A DNA stretch of 21,191 nt from DASXMX01 sp036794395 (GTDB lineage Bacteria; Planctomycetota; Phycisphaerae; Tepidisphaerales; Tepidisphaeraceae), in contig DAIRGS010000110.1 of NCBI GenBank assembly GCA_036794395.1, forward strand, positions 1 through 21,191. Reading direction: 5' to 3'. Under the pieces are notes generated by a model, which worked only from the letters and a program-made list of their open reading frames with translations, ran no database searches and was not told where the DNA came from. The translations under genes and the position numbers were made by a program. Each line of letters begins with the position of its first letter. The first letter of the stretch is position 1. Positions 1 to 7,205 of the stretch are shown piece after piece.

Positions 1-30
1 ATTGTCGGGGCAACGGGCTTTCATTTTCAT

Positions 31-53
31 CCCCATCTCCCGGAGGGAGAGGG
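31..53. repeat. Short GC-rich palindrome
   Basis: A small hairpin with arms tctccc and gggaga around gga lies at 36-50, in a purine/pyrimidine-biased stretch. It sits just past the 3' end of the alpha/beta hydrolase gene. It resembles the short CTCCC/GGGAG palindromes often scattered between genes in environmental bacteria. There is no T-run, so it is not a typical intrinsic terminator. Confidence 0.3.
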
Positions 54-106
54 GGGCAGGATTGAAAACCATCGTTCTTTCATCAGTTTAGTATTGGGCT
101 GTACAA

Positions 107-814
107 TTACCGTTTGTCCGCGCCGTCGATGGCCTTCAGGAATAGCTCTATTTCCCGCCACGCGGCGGCGGGGTTTGCCTGTAAAAGCATGTGCGGCCCG
201 TCCAGCGTTTTTACCTGAACATCGGGACGAATTTTGCGAATCGTTTCCATACTCGACCTTGGCACCACGGCATCGTGAGCAGCAACCAGGTAAAGAATGG
301 GGACGGGGCATTGTTGCAGGGCGGATGAGCAGTCGACCTTGAGGACTTCGCGAAGTCGATGCGCAAGCACTTCGGGCCGCACCTTTCGAATCGAAGCTCT
401 AACTTCCTGAGCCAACGGCTGAGAGACGCTTCGGGCCAGCAGCAGGAGCCGCAATGCGACCGGCGGCGGTGGGAATCTGAACAGAACAGGCTGGACAAAA
501 TGCTTAAGCCAGTGGGTCACCGGTGATTTAACGAACGAGGCAACCAGGACGACAGCCCGCATACGAGTGGGGTGCGCGGCGGCGAAACGAACGGCAAGCG
601 GTCCGGAAAAAGACTCGGCGATCAGAATCATTTCCTGCTCGCAGCGCAATTGCCGCTCAATTATTTCCAGTAAGGCGTCATAGGAGAGGGTTTGGTCAGG
701 GGGATAGGTGACAATGCGTGGATTAAGCGACGCTGGAATTACGGACAAGAGAGGGCCGAAGAGATCATCGGTGCCGTGTAACCCCGGCAGCAAGATCAGG
801 GACTTTTGATTCAC
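107..814 (-). CDS. Alpha/beta-fold hydrolase
   Basis: This 235-residue protein has the layout of a cytoplasmic alpha/beta hydrolase; the substrate is unknown. An oxyanion-hole stretch LPGLHGTDDLF lies at residues 9-19. The nucleophile elbow is AESFSG at 66-71, a small-residue variant of GxSxG with Ser68 as nucleophile. The acid is probably Asp181 in VAAHDAVVP, and the base His208 in DGPHML. The start is GTG, which overlaps the stop of the upstream gene (TGA at 811-813) as GTGA, a sign of translational coupling. There is no signal peptide or membrane segment. The coupled upstream partner is also uncharacterised, so context does not narrow the reaction; esterase or lipase-like activity is the default family expectation. 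Confidence 0.85.
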   Translation of the reverse strand: MNQKSLILLPGLHGTDDLFGPLLSVIPASLNPRIVTYPPDQTLSYDALLEIIERQLRCEQEMILIAESFSGPLAVRFAAAHPTRMRAVVLVASFVKSPVTHWLKHFVQPVLFRFPPPPVALRLLLLARSVSQPLAQEVRASIRKVRPEVLAHRLREVLKVDCSSALQQCPVPILYLVAAHDAVVPRSSMETIRKIRPDVQVKTLDGPHMLLQANPAAAWREIELFLKAIDGADKR

Positions 815-1254
815 GTCTGCGCCCGCTGCTCGTCCTTGAAATGCGGGAGCGGCGCCAGGTCCGGCTCAACGAACTGGCTCTTGGCACGCGGGTGCATTCG
901 TCGTTCAGGCGAGTAGAAGAATCGCAGCGCGTGCTTGGTCATCAGTTGCGGGTGGGTTTCGCAGAAGCTCTCGGCATTAGCGGTGGGGAAAACCTCGCCA
1001 TAAGCCTGCATCGTGGCTGCAATCAGGTGCAGGAAGGCGTGGGTGGTGGTTTCGTTGTAGCCGCTGGTTGGGGTTTCGGGGACGTTGTGGCGGGCATTGT
1101 ACGCCTTGATGCGCGTACGCAATTTCGTCAGCGCCGCTTCGAACGAGTTCGATGAGAGGTGGCAGTAAGAGATTTTGACATGTGCCCGATGCGTCCATTG
1201 ATCGAAGGGCAACGTCAGGTTTTCAAAAGATTCGAGGAGTTGGTCGTCGGTCAT
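811..1254 (-). CDS. Conserved hypothetical protein (WTHRAHV family)
   Basis: A 147-residue soluble protein of a family I recognise by its motifs but cannot name. These are FDQWTHRAHVKISYCHL near the N terminus, a central GYNETTTHAFLHLI, and a C-terminal YSPERRMHPRAKSQFVEPDL. The several conserved histidines and acidic residues could bind a metal, but that is speculation. I chose the ATG at 1254 (MTDDQLLESF) because it has GAAGGG about 8 nt upstream and matches where the conserved part begins. A longer in-frame version from 1356 would add 34 residues of no recognisable character. Its stop overlaps the GTG of the hydrolase, so the two are probably co-translated. Confidence 0.72.
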   Translation of the reverse strand: MTDDQLLESFENLTLPFDQWTHRAHVKISYCHLSSNSFEAALTKLRTRIKAYNARHNVPETPTSGYNETTTHAFLHLIAATMQAYGEVFPTANAESFCETHPQLMTKHALRFFYSPERRMHPRAKSQFVEPDLAPLPHFKDEQRAQT

Positions 1255-1369
1255 TACAGCGCCCTTCGGTTTTCGAAGCATGACTGCCATGATCGGTGCG
1301 TCGGCGTGCATTCTACCGGCCGGTCGGAGGTTCGGTGGTTTTCCGTCCTGGTCCAATCTCGCGCAGGCG

Positions 1370-1588
1370 TCAGTCTCTTTTGCCCGGCGGGGTGAACAAG
1401 GACCGCATGAGCACGAGGGCCACCGAGAGTGCCAGAAAGATTGAAAGCAGGAATACGATCCGCCAATTGTACGTGATCGCGGCGATTGTAATGCCGCCCA
1501 GTAGAAAAACGATGATGTCCCGGCTTGGTCTCACCGGCTGAATATTAACAGCCGCGACGGCGGGCGGGGAGTGTCGGAAGACGTACAA
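1370..1588 (-). CDS. Putative small two-helix membrane protein
   Basis: The open frame ending at 1370 encodes two strongly hydrophobic segments, roughly DIIVFLLGGITIAAITYNW and IVFLLSIFLALSVALVLM, separated by a single Arg and followed by a polar tail ending PPGKRD. This pattern is unlikely by chance and suggests a hairpin in the cytoplasmic membrane. The start is uncertain. No ATG lies between the helices and the divergent DCC gene, and a TTG at 1588 would give 72 residues. Longer versions would run antisense through the DCC gene. It lies 115 bp upstream of the WTHRAHV gene on the same strand. Function unknown. Confidence 0.45.
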   Translation of the reverse strand: MYVFRHSPPAVAAVNIQPVRPSRDIIVFLLGGITIAAITYNWRIVFLLSIFLALSVALVLMRSLFTPPGKRD

Positions 1589-1594
1589 TGCCCA

Positions 1595-2014
1595 ATGATG
1601 CCAGAGTCCTATGCCATCGTCGTGTTCGACGGGGAATGCGCCTTCTGCGACCGCTCGGTCAAGTGGATCATCGACCATGACCGCGCGATGCGATTTCGTT
1701 TCGCCGCACGACAATCGCCGGTGGGTCAGGGCCTTCTCGCGGAGCACGGCCTGCCGCCCGAGGGCGTCGAAAGCCTGATCCTGATTGACGGCGTTACCGT
1801 GTCCACGCACTCGACGGCCACGTTGCGAATCGCAAAAGGACTGTCATTCCCCTGGAACCTGGCGGGAACGTTTCTCCTCGTGCCGCGGCCAGTTCGCGAC
1901 TTTTTCTATCGCGCGGTGGCCAAACGCCGTTACAAGATCGCCGGAAAGATGGCGGCGTGTTCGGTGCCGACGCCGGAGCAACGGGATCGCATTCTTGGCG
2001 AGAGCCCCACGTAA
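1595..2014 (+). CDS. DCC family thiol-disulfide oxidoreductase (DUF393)
   Basis: A 139-residue protein with the signature of the DCC/DUF393 family: VVFDGECAFCDRSV near the N terminus gives Cys15 and Cys18 of a CxxC active site preceded by Asp-Gly, in a thioredoxin-like fold. The body (RFAARQSP, GVESLILIDG, HSTATLRIAKGL, LVPRPVRDFFYRAVAKRRYKI) follows the family order, and the length is typical. No signal peptide is seen, so it is probably cytoplasmic. The family is predicted to act in thiol-disulfide exchange, but partners are mostly unknown. I chose the ATG at 1595; a GTG at 1571 would add eight residues. It diverges from the small membrane ORF and converges on the membrane protein ending at 2057. 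Confidence 0.85.
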   Translation: MMPESYAIVVFDGECAFCDRSVKWIIDHDRAMRFRFAARQSPVGQGLLAEHGLPPEGVESLILIDGVTVSTHSTATLRIAKGLSFPWNLAGTFLLVPRPVRDFFYRAVAKRRYKIAGKMAACSVPTPEQRDRILGESPT

Positions 2015-2056
2015 CAGAATCCACCCTCCTCCAAAGACTCTCCCTTTGAATTCCCC

Positions 2057-2926
2057 TTATTCTCCACCGACTTGGGAGTCGGAGGTTTCGGCGGCGTGTT
2101 TGGCGGCCAACGCTGCCGGGATTGCGATGCTCCACACGATCGCGCTTGCCAGCGAGACGGCCAGCGCGCCGCGGGCCCAGTTGCGCTTCACCGGTATGCA
2201 GCTAGCCACGGGGATCAGCAGTGGTGCGGCTCCGAGCAGGTGGAATTGGAAAACGCCCACGCCGGTGTGGGGGTAGTATCGCCCGCCGGCCAGCAGGCCC
2301 GCGAGAATTCCGATGATGATCACGGACAGCCCGCGGATGCGGGCCGGGCCGTCATCGGCGCTGCTCGGCGCTGTCGGTCGCAGGCCGAGTGCGGTGGCGA
2401 CGATCGCCAACGCGGCCCCCATTCCGATGATGCCGTAGGTCAGGAAGTTGGAGGAGAGAACCACTACCCCCGCCGCGCCCACGATGCTCGCCAGGGCGGC
2501 GGCGATCCAAGCCGGATCGATTCGCCGCGCCGCCCACGGCAGCGTGACCGCCGCCGCGGTTCCCCATAGTCCGGCCACGGCCGAGCATTCCCACACCGCC
2601 GCGGATCCGATCGCCGGCGCGATCGGCCTGAGCACCACGTATGCCACCGCCCCGGCCATCGCCCCCATCGCCGACCAGCGCGCACCTATCCGTTGAAAGA
2701 TGGCGGCGCAGAGCCCCAACGGCACCAGCATCCAGAACAACCAATCCGAGCCGTCCTGCGGCGGCAATTCCGGTTTGCGCAAGAGCCCGTATCCGGTCAT
2801 GACCGCAACGGCCACAACCGCCGGTAGCGCGATCGTCAATCGTCGCCGGACGACGATCAACATCAATGCCATCGAAACCAATCCGGGCAGCGCAATTCCC
2901 AGAAACAACTGCCGATCGGTCAACAT
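2057..2926 (-). CDS. Polytopic membrane protein, function unknown
   Basis: A 289-residue, very hydrophobic protein with about eight or nine predicted transmembrane helices, rich in Ala, Val, Leu and Ile, with short charged loops (RRRLT, RKPELPPQDGSDW, RPTAPSSADDGPARIRG). A loop HTGVGVFQFHLLG near the C-terminal third carries two histidines. I do not recognise the family. I chose the ATG at 2926 because GGAG sits about 7 nt upstream; a TTG at 2947 would add seven residues. It follows the yceI-like gene by 34 bp on the same strand, so the two probably share a transcript. YceI proteins bind isoprenoid-like lipids and often neighbour membrane proteins such as cytochrome b561, but this sequence shows no clear haem-ligand pattern of that family. 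Confidence 0.75.
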   Translation of the reverse strand: MLTDRQLFLGIALPGLVSMALMLIVVRRRLTIALPAVVAVAVMTGYGLLRKPELPPQDGSDWLFWMLVPLGLCAAIFQRIGARWSAMGAMAGAVAYVVLRPIAPAIGSAAVWECSAVAGLWGTAAAVTLPWAARRIDPAWIAAALASIVGAAGVVVLSSNFLTYGIIGMGAALAIVATALGLRPTAPSSADDGPARIRGLSVIIIGILAGLLAGGRYYPHTGVGVFQFHLLGAAPLLIPVASCIPVKRNWARGALAVSLASAIVWSIAIPAALAAKHAAETSDSQVGGE

Positions 2927-2960
2927 GGCCCGCTCCGGCCGAACCAACGCGCCCGATTAT

Positions 2961-3543
2961 TTACTTACGCGCGCCTTCGAGCGAGGCGATGATGAAGATC
3001 TCATCCGCCACGGACTTCGGATCGCCCTTGATTTTGTAATCGCTCATCTTCACCGAAAAAGTCGCCTCGATCCCAACCCGGCTGGTTCCCTTGGGGAATT
3101 CGCCTTTGCCGACAATCTCGATCGGCACGACGATCGACTTGGTCACGCCGTGCAGGGTCAAATCGCCGGTGGCCTCGAGGCGCGTGTCCGACACTTTCTT
3201 GACGGCCGTGCTTTTGAAGGTGATGGCGGGGTACTGCTTGGTGTTGAAGTAATCGGGGGCCTGGAGATGTTCATCCCGCTTCTTGGCGCCGGTATCAACG
3301 CTCGCGGGGTTGGCCGTGATGTCGAACGTACTCTTGGCGAGGTCCGATTCATCGATGACGAACGTGCCGCCGTAATCGCTGAAGTGGCCCCAGATATGGC
3401 CGATATTGNNNNNNNNNNATATTGGCGTGCGTGACCTTGAACACGAACGACGAGTGAACCGGGTCCACCGTCAACGGCGCATCAGCAAACGCGGCGGACG
3501 AAATGCAAGCGACAAACAGAGCAACCGTAATGAAACGCTTCAT
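2961..3543 (-). CDS. YceI family periplasmic lipid-binding protein, split by an assembly gap
   Basis: The N terminus MKRFITVALFVACISSAAFA is a clear Sec signal peptide, followed by LTVDPVHSSFVFKVTHAN, the start of the YceI lipocalin-like barrel. After the ten Ns the frame shifts, yet the rest of the family is present: SDYGGTFVIDE, DYFNTKQYPAITFKST, GDLTLHGVTK and a C-terminal IFIIASLEGARK. YceI proteins are secreted barrels that bind long-chain isoprenoids. AGGAGGAT sits ideally before the ATG. The hexamer atattg is present on both sides of the Ns (3403-3408 and 3419-3424). Merging it removes 16 nt and gives one 188-residue frame through VTHANIGHIWGHF that aligns without gaps to E. coli YceI here. 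The gene is therefore very probably intact and the gap artificial. Confidence 0.9.
3409..3418. other. Assembly gap (10 N) inside yceI-like gene
   Basis: Exactly ten Ns, a placeholder rather than a measured distance. The same 6-mer borders both sides, suggesting two contig ends that actually overlap. Confidence 0.98.
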
Positions 3544-4029
3544 GGGCGATCCTCCTGAAGAAGTGGTTGTAATCAGAAACCGAAGAATAACACGACAGTC
3601 GCCGGCTGTCTGTACGCTTCGATAAGCATGGAGGGAATCTCGCCGATCCTCTCCAGGCCATCGCCCGCGATCAACTCCAACTGCCCCGATTCATCGCCCG
3701 CGAAAAACCCGCCACCGTTTCCCGCCCGAAGCGAACCCCCAACTCCAACCCCCTTTCACCAGCAGAACAACCCCCCACGCCGGTGGCAAAGCTGTACTCA
3801 GCGCCGCCCCGGCTTCTCCTTGCGCCGGCCTGTTCGCCGGAAGAGCGGAAATGTCAAACCTGATCAGCGTTTCTGAATAGCAGATTGAGGCGTATCGATC
3901 CGTACGCAATTATCGTTCCGATGGAACGCTTTACGGGTGTGGGAATTACAAGAACCAGGCCCTTTTTCTCCCCCCGACTTATCGTTCGCCCTCCCCGCGA
4001 TCGGATAATTCTGTTATCCCACTATTCTT
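3544..4029. other. Gene-free region with a dispersed repeat
   Basis: This 486-bp stretch lies between the divergent yceI-like gene and the ORF at 4030. The part near 3544 should hold the yceI promoter, but no clear -35/-10 pair was seen. The middle is proline-codon-rich, C-biased DNA containing the dispersed repeat at 3765-3819. The right part (3880-4029) is AT-richer and precedes the ORF at 4030. Open frames here have no recognisable protein character. Confidence 0.6.
3765..3819 (-). repeat. Dispersed repeat, copy A
   Basis: Read on the minus strand, this 55-nt segment matches 17755-17809 on the plus strand at 50 of 55 positions by my hand alignment, including the shared core GTACAGCTTTGCC. 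Similarity fades on both sides. The two copies lie 14 kb apart in non-coding DNA in opposite orientation, so this is a dispersed intergenic repeat family. Confidence 0.8.
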
Positions 4030-4620
4030 ATGCCTAACTCCGCGATCATCGTGCACGACGGCCAAGACAGCCATCGGTTGCTCATCACTCAGCGCGATTG
4101 CGGGATTCTTGTGGGACCGATGTTCAAGGAAGGCCCGCTCTTCCTCAGTGCCTTCGGGGTGTATGAGAACTTCACCGTCGCGGGAGGCATGCCAAAGGGT
4201 TCGCAGGTGACTCGAGGTGGACGGGTTCTATACAACGCGACGTGGGGGTTGCTCAACGGAATAGAACGTGACGCGGACCTCCTTCAATACGATTACTCGT
4301 ATGGGTTCGAAAGCGAAGGGACACGTCATGGCGGTGGTCAAACCGTCCGATTGCGGGGTCGCGAAGGAATCCTCTCCACGCGACCGAAGGGTTATTGTAC
4401 GATTGAACTATTTGACGAGCATTCCAAGACCGCGCGTATCGCAGAATTCATCGACCTCCGTATTGTGGGAAGCATTGAGACCGAACTGTCCGGGGTCGTG
4501 AAGGTCTATCGACGGAAAGTTGACATGCGATGGCTCGAAACGCTCCCGCCACTACTGGCATTTCTCAAGCCGCGTAAAGCTAAGGAGCTTATTATCGAGC
4601 ACATCGAACGAGTGGGCTAA
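4030..4620 (+). CDS. Hypothetical protein
   Basis: A 196-residue soluble protein that I do not recognise. It begins MPNSAIIVHDGQDSHRLLIT and has a mixed hydrophilic/beta-rich character, with motifs such as LNGIERDADLLQYDYSYGFE and a charged C terminus (KPRKAKELIIEHIERVG). Codon use looks coding throughout and no other frame competes. There is no good Shine-Dalgarno before the ATG. The stop codon TAA (4618-4620) lies within the left arm of the inverted repeat at 4616-4742, so the repeat forms the very end of the gene. Tail-to-tail with the short ORF ending at 4738. No functional clue from neighbours. Confidence 0.7.
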   Translation: MPNSAIIVHDGQDSHRLLITQRDCGILVGPMFKEGPLFLSAFGVYENFTVAGGMPKGSQVTRGGRVLYNATWGLLNGIERDADLLQYDYSYGFESEGTRHGGGQTVRLRGREGILSTRPKGYCTIELFDEHSKTARIAEFIDLRIVGSIETELSGVVKVYRRKVDMRWLETLPPLLAFLKPRKAKELIIEHIERVG

Positions 4621-4742
4621 ATAACTCCACCGAATAGCGAAAGTGAGGTTCAATAGGTTCAATCGGAATCCCGCTGAATTCTTGGCAAAACCGGCGTTTT
4701 CTCGAAGCCGCTCACTTTCGCCTTTACGTGGAGTTATTTAGC
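4616..4742. repeat. 127-bp inverted-repeat element (MITE-like or bidirectional terminator)
   Basis: The outer arms are a perfect 15-bp inverted repeat, gctaaataactccac at 4616-4630 and its complement at 4728-4742. After 6 unpaired bases on each side comes a second perfect pair, gcgaaagtgag at 4637-4647 with its complement at 4711-4721. The 63-nt centre contains a ggttcaat direct repeat. The stops of both flanking convergent ORFs fall at mirror positions in the outer arms (4618-4620 and 4738-4740). It could be a non-autonomous mobile element or a structured shared terminator. Confidence 0.8.
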
Positions 4743-4989
4743 TCAGCGCCGCAGAGCCTGCAAAGCTGAAATCCACGGCGGCCGTCATCTTTAACCTCCC
4801 AGGCCGGCCCCACTCCAATTCTTCCCCGTCCACCGGCGGCGCCACCGCCCCACTCCGAACCAGATTCACCATCACCGCCCGCGCACTACACAAAATCATC
4901 CCCCGCCAGGCCTCCACCCCCAGCCGCGACCCCCGCGCCACTACGAACGCAACCAGCCGATTCCCGGATTCAACCTTCTCCGCCGACAT
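4738..4989 (-). CDS. Small hypothetical protein
   Basis: An 83-residue ORF with no recognised family. Support for it being real: GAGGGG lies a few bases before the ATG at 4989, and third codon positions are strongly G/C as in neighbouring real genes. The sequence (VESGNRLVAFVVARGSRLG, ILCSARAVMVNLVRSG, KMTAAVDFSFAGSAALS) is not low-complexity. It has no membrane helix or metal motif. Its TAA stop lies in the right arm of the inverted repeat, so its C terminus may have been set by that element and the original gene could have been longer. Confidence 0.5.
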   Translation of the reverse strand: MSAEKVESGNRLVAFVVARGSRLGVEAWRGMILCSARAVMVNLVRSGAVAPPVDGEELEWGRPGRLKMTAAVDFSFAGSAALS

Positions 4990-5498
4990 GACCCCTCGCT
5001 TCCTGAAGGCTCTAAATGAAATGCTTCAACAGCCCCATTTCGGATGACTCGCATCATACAGCCGGACCCTTACATTGTCCAAACAAAAATTTCGCAAGAT
5101 TTCGAATGCCCCTGTCATCCCGCCCCGGCTACTCCGCCCGCCCGATTATCGCCATATTTTCAATTCTCCATTTTCCATTTTCCATTCTTTCACGACTCTC
5201 CCCGCATTCCCTTTGTCAATTCGTTTCTTGCCGTGCTGCCGACGCTTCAGCGCGTCATCTGCCTGTGCCTCATCTTTGTCGGCTTCCACCTCAAATCGCG
5301 CCTCGCCTCGAAGAGCGAGTCCTCTCACAAAACTTCCCGGATGAATATCCCCGTTATTGCCGTGAAGTGAAGGCGGTGGTGCCGTTCATTTACTGATAAC
5401 GCGAGTGGGTGTTCCCCTTAAGAGATGAGACACGCCGAACGTGTTCAACGGACAAAAAAAGAGGATGGACACGGTGGACACGCGGTAATTCAAAGAAC
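4990..5498. other. Gene-free region with low-complexity repeat
   Basis: About 510 bp between the small ORF and the RDD gene. Overlapping open frames exist but lack convincing start signals or protein character. At about 5158-5190 there is a low-complexity ccattttccattttccatt tract whose complement resembles the gaatggaaaatggagaatgg tract at 17411-17441. An aaaaaaaga tract with ggacacggtggacacg follows at about 5454-5485. Nothing else was recognised. Confidence 0.5.
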
Positions 5499-6080
5499 TC
5501 ACTTGTTCACAACCAGGCACCCCGCCATCAGATCGTGAAGTGCTTGCTTCCGCTGGGTCCACCCGGCCATGAAGTATCCGAAGCACAGAATCAAACCGGA
5601 TACATATTTGCCGAAATGGCGGCCTGTTGCCCGGCCAAATGAGAGCTGCTCACCATTTTCCGTGATCACCTCAAGGCCAAGCGCTGTTTTGCCCGGCGTG
5701 GCTCGTCTGGAAGAACTCTCGTAACAAGCGAAGTAAAGCCACGGGACAATAATGCCTCCAAGATTCCCGACCAGTCGGCCCACGTCGAAAATATCCTGTC
5801 CTCTTGCGTTATTTGACGCCATCATCGCTCCAACGACAAATGCGCCACCAATCACAACCGCGATCGTTGCGATAACCACGAGGATCGTATCAATAATCCA
5901 AGCGCCAAAACGGCGCCAAAACCCCGCGTATCGATCACTCGCTGTCCTGGGCGCATAACCCAGCGTCGCCGAATAGAATGGTGCAAGCGCGGGAACTTGA
6001 CGCGCCGCGACCGCCGCTGAATCAGCCTGCCGCCAGACCGGATCATCGGGGTGAAGCGTGCGGTTTTGCGCAAGCGCCAT
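5499..6080 (-). CDS. RDD family membrane protein
   Basis: A 193-residue integral membrane protein with the RDD domain. The first helix follows YAGFWRRFGAWIIDTILV, with the family's Arg and Asp. A second long helix pair precedes the loop SSSRRATPGKTALGLEVITENGE, and a last hydrophobic segment ends in QRKQALHDLMAGCLVV, the family's conserved HD motif. The role of RDD proteins is mostly unknown; some are linked to ion exchange. I chose the ATG at 6080. The frame stays open to 6230, but the added 50 residues are encoded by short tandem and inverted repeats (6101-6201) and look non-coding. It is divergent from the island that begins at 6363. Confidence 0.82.
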   Translation of the reverse strand: MALAQNRTLHPDDPVWRQADSAAVAARQVPALAPFYSATLGYAPRTASDRYAGFWRRFGAWIIDTILVVIATIAVVIGGAFVVGAMMASNNARGQDIFDVGRLVGNLGGIIVPWLYFACYESSSRRATPGKTALGLEVITENGEQLSFGRATGRHFGKYVSGLILCFGYFMAGWTQRKQALHDLMAGCLVVNK

Positions 6081-6100
6081 CAGCACCGAAATTGCCACTG

Positions 6101-6201
6101 GGAAACGCAAAACGGAAACGCAAAACGGGACGACTCTGAATTTGTAATTGGGCGGAAATACCGGGACGGCTCTGAATTTGTAATTGAAATTCAGAGCCGT
6201 C
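6101..6201. repeat. Cluster of short tandem and inverted repeats
   Basis: ggaaacgcaaaac occurs twice in tandem (6101-6113 and 6114-6126). A 25-nt unit beginning cgggacg occurs at 6126-6150 and 6162-6186 with one mismatch. The second copy runs into a perfect hairpin with 15-bp arms 6165-6179 and 6187-6201 and a 7-nt loop. The cluster lies between the RDD gene and the divergent methyltransferase-like gene, at the left edge of the low-GC island. Confidence 0.85.
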
Positions 6202-6270
6202 GCGTTTGAATTCCCCAAGTTCGAAGTCAAAGGAGCCTTAAGCAGGTCACAAATTTTCCTTCTTCTCCTC

Positions 6271-6276
6271 TATAAT
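6271..6276 (+). promoter_or_regulatory. Candidate -10 box of the island
   Basis: A perfect TATAAT lies 87 bp before the first ATG of the island. No good TTGACA stands 16-18 bp upstream, so this is a weak promoter call resting on the -10 hexamer and position alone. Confidence 0.3.
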
Positions 6277-6362
6277 CTTATACCAAACGTAGACCAAACA
6301 TCCCTGTCGCGGTACAATGCTCAGTGGAAGCCTGAACGCATGGCCTCACGACAAGGGAAGTC

Positions 6363-7202
6363 ATGACACTGATGCAATTGATAAAATTGGTACTCGACGA
6401 GGCATACGACGAGATGCCCTACACCGAGGACAGTGACAAAGATGAGAAGGTGAAGGAACAGCTAAATCTGCTTGGCCCGAAGTACAAGAATCTAACGGTC
6501 GGGCCTCACGATCCGATCGACTACAGCGACCCCGTGGCGCGATTCGCCTACATCTACAAATACACCGTCGCACATGCCGATTACATCATGCAACTGATTC
6601 AAGGCACGCAAGTGCTTCGCGATCTTTTCGACCGCGACTCTCTCGATGTTGCATGTCTCGGCGGAGGACCGGGGAGCGACCTGCTCGGAATATTGAAGTA
6701 CATGATCAAACGGGACAAGAAGTGTCCGCTGAGGTGCTTTCTGTTCGACAAAGAGCGAGCCTGGGGAGACTCTTGGGGAGACGTTGCCAAGCCATTGGAT
6801 GCGAGCTTTCGCGTGTACCCAATCTTTCAGCAGCTCGATGTCACAGACTCAAAGACTTGGGCGGGTTACCACAAGTATCTGAAAGCTGATCTTTTCACGC
6901 TTAGCTATTTCATGTCGGAGGTTTGGAAGATTCGCGCTCAAGCTAAGCCCTTCTTCGACTATTGCTTCGCCAAAGCCAAGCCGGGTGCCTTACTCCTTTT
7001 CCTCGACAATCGCGCTTCCGAATTCTACGGGTGGTTTGACAGTCTTGCTGCGGCGAATGGGATTGAGATTGTGAAAGGAAACGCCACCTTGATGTGCTTT
7101 GCAAATGAAGAGGAAAAAAAGGATTTGGGGCGATACTACGAAAAGTTTGGCTTTCCCAAGCGGAAGAGCGAAGTTTCGTTCCGCATTGGCAGGAAGAAGT
7201 GA
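6363..7202 (+). CDS. Class I SAM methyltransferase-like protein
   Basis: A 279-residue protein. LDVACLGGGPGSDLLG at residues 94-109 is a Rossmann motif I (the GxGxG-type SAM loop). An acidic residue after the next strand (FLFDKERAW, about 126-134) fits motif II, and LDVTD at about 158 fits the adenine-contacting strand. A hydrophobic strand GALLLFLDN at about 208 fits the late core. The N-terminal 60 residues (DEAYDEMPYTEDS, DPIDYSDPVARFAYIYKY) are conserved in this hypothetical family as I recall it and probably form a substrate lid. No nucleobase-methyltransferase motif such as NPPY/DPPY was seen, so the substrate is open. First gene of the low-GC island; DUF1848 starts 3 bp after its stop, so they are almost certainly one operon. 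Confidence 0.75.
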   Translation: MTLMQLIKLVLDEAYDEMPYTEDSDKDEKVKEQLNLLGPKYKNLTVGPHDPIDYSDPVARFAYIYKYTVAHADYIMQLIQGTQVLRDLFDRDSLDVACLGGGPGSDLLGILKYMIKRDKKCPLRCFLFDKERAWGDSWGDVAKPLDASFRVYPIFQQLDVTDSKTWAGYHKYLKADLFTLSYFMSEVWKIRAQAKPFFDYCFAKAKPGALLLFLDNRASEFYGWFDSLAAANGIEIVKGNATLMCFANEEEKKDLGRYYEKFGFPKRKSEVSFRIGRKK

Positions 7203-7205
7203 ACG

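Noticed and set aside
2961..3543. yceI as a frameshifted pseudogene
   Set aside because: The frame break coincides with the N run and is cured by merging the 6-bp overlap; all family motifs are intact.
4616..4742. Integron attC site after the 4030 gene
   Set aside because: The bulged two-stem fold and size fit, and a stop codon inside is typical, but the ends read AAATAAC/GTTATTT rather than RYYYAAC/GTTRRRY, and no neighbouring cassette or integrase is seen.
5016..5396. Overlapping ORFs of 90-126 codons
   Set aside because: They run through a ccattttcc low-complexity tract, in several frames at once, with no start signals.
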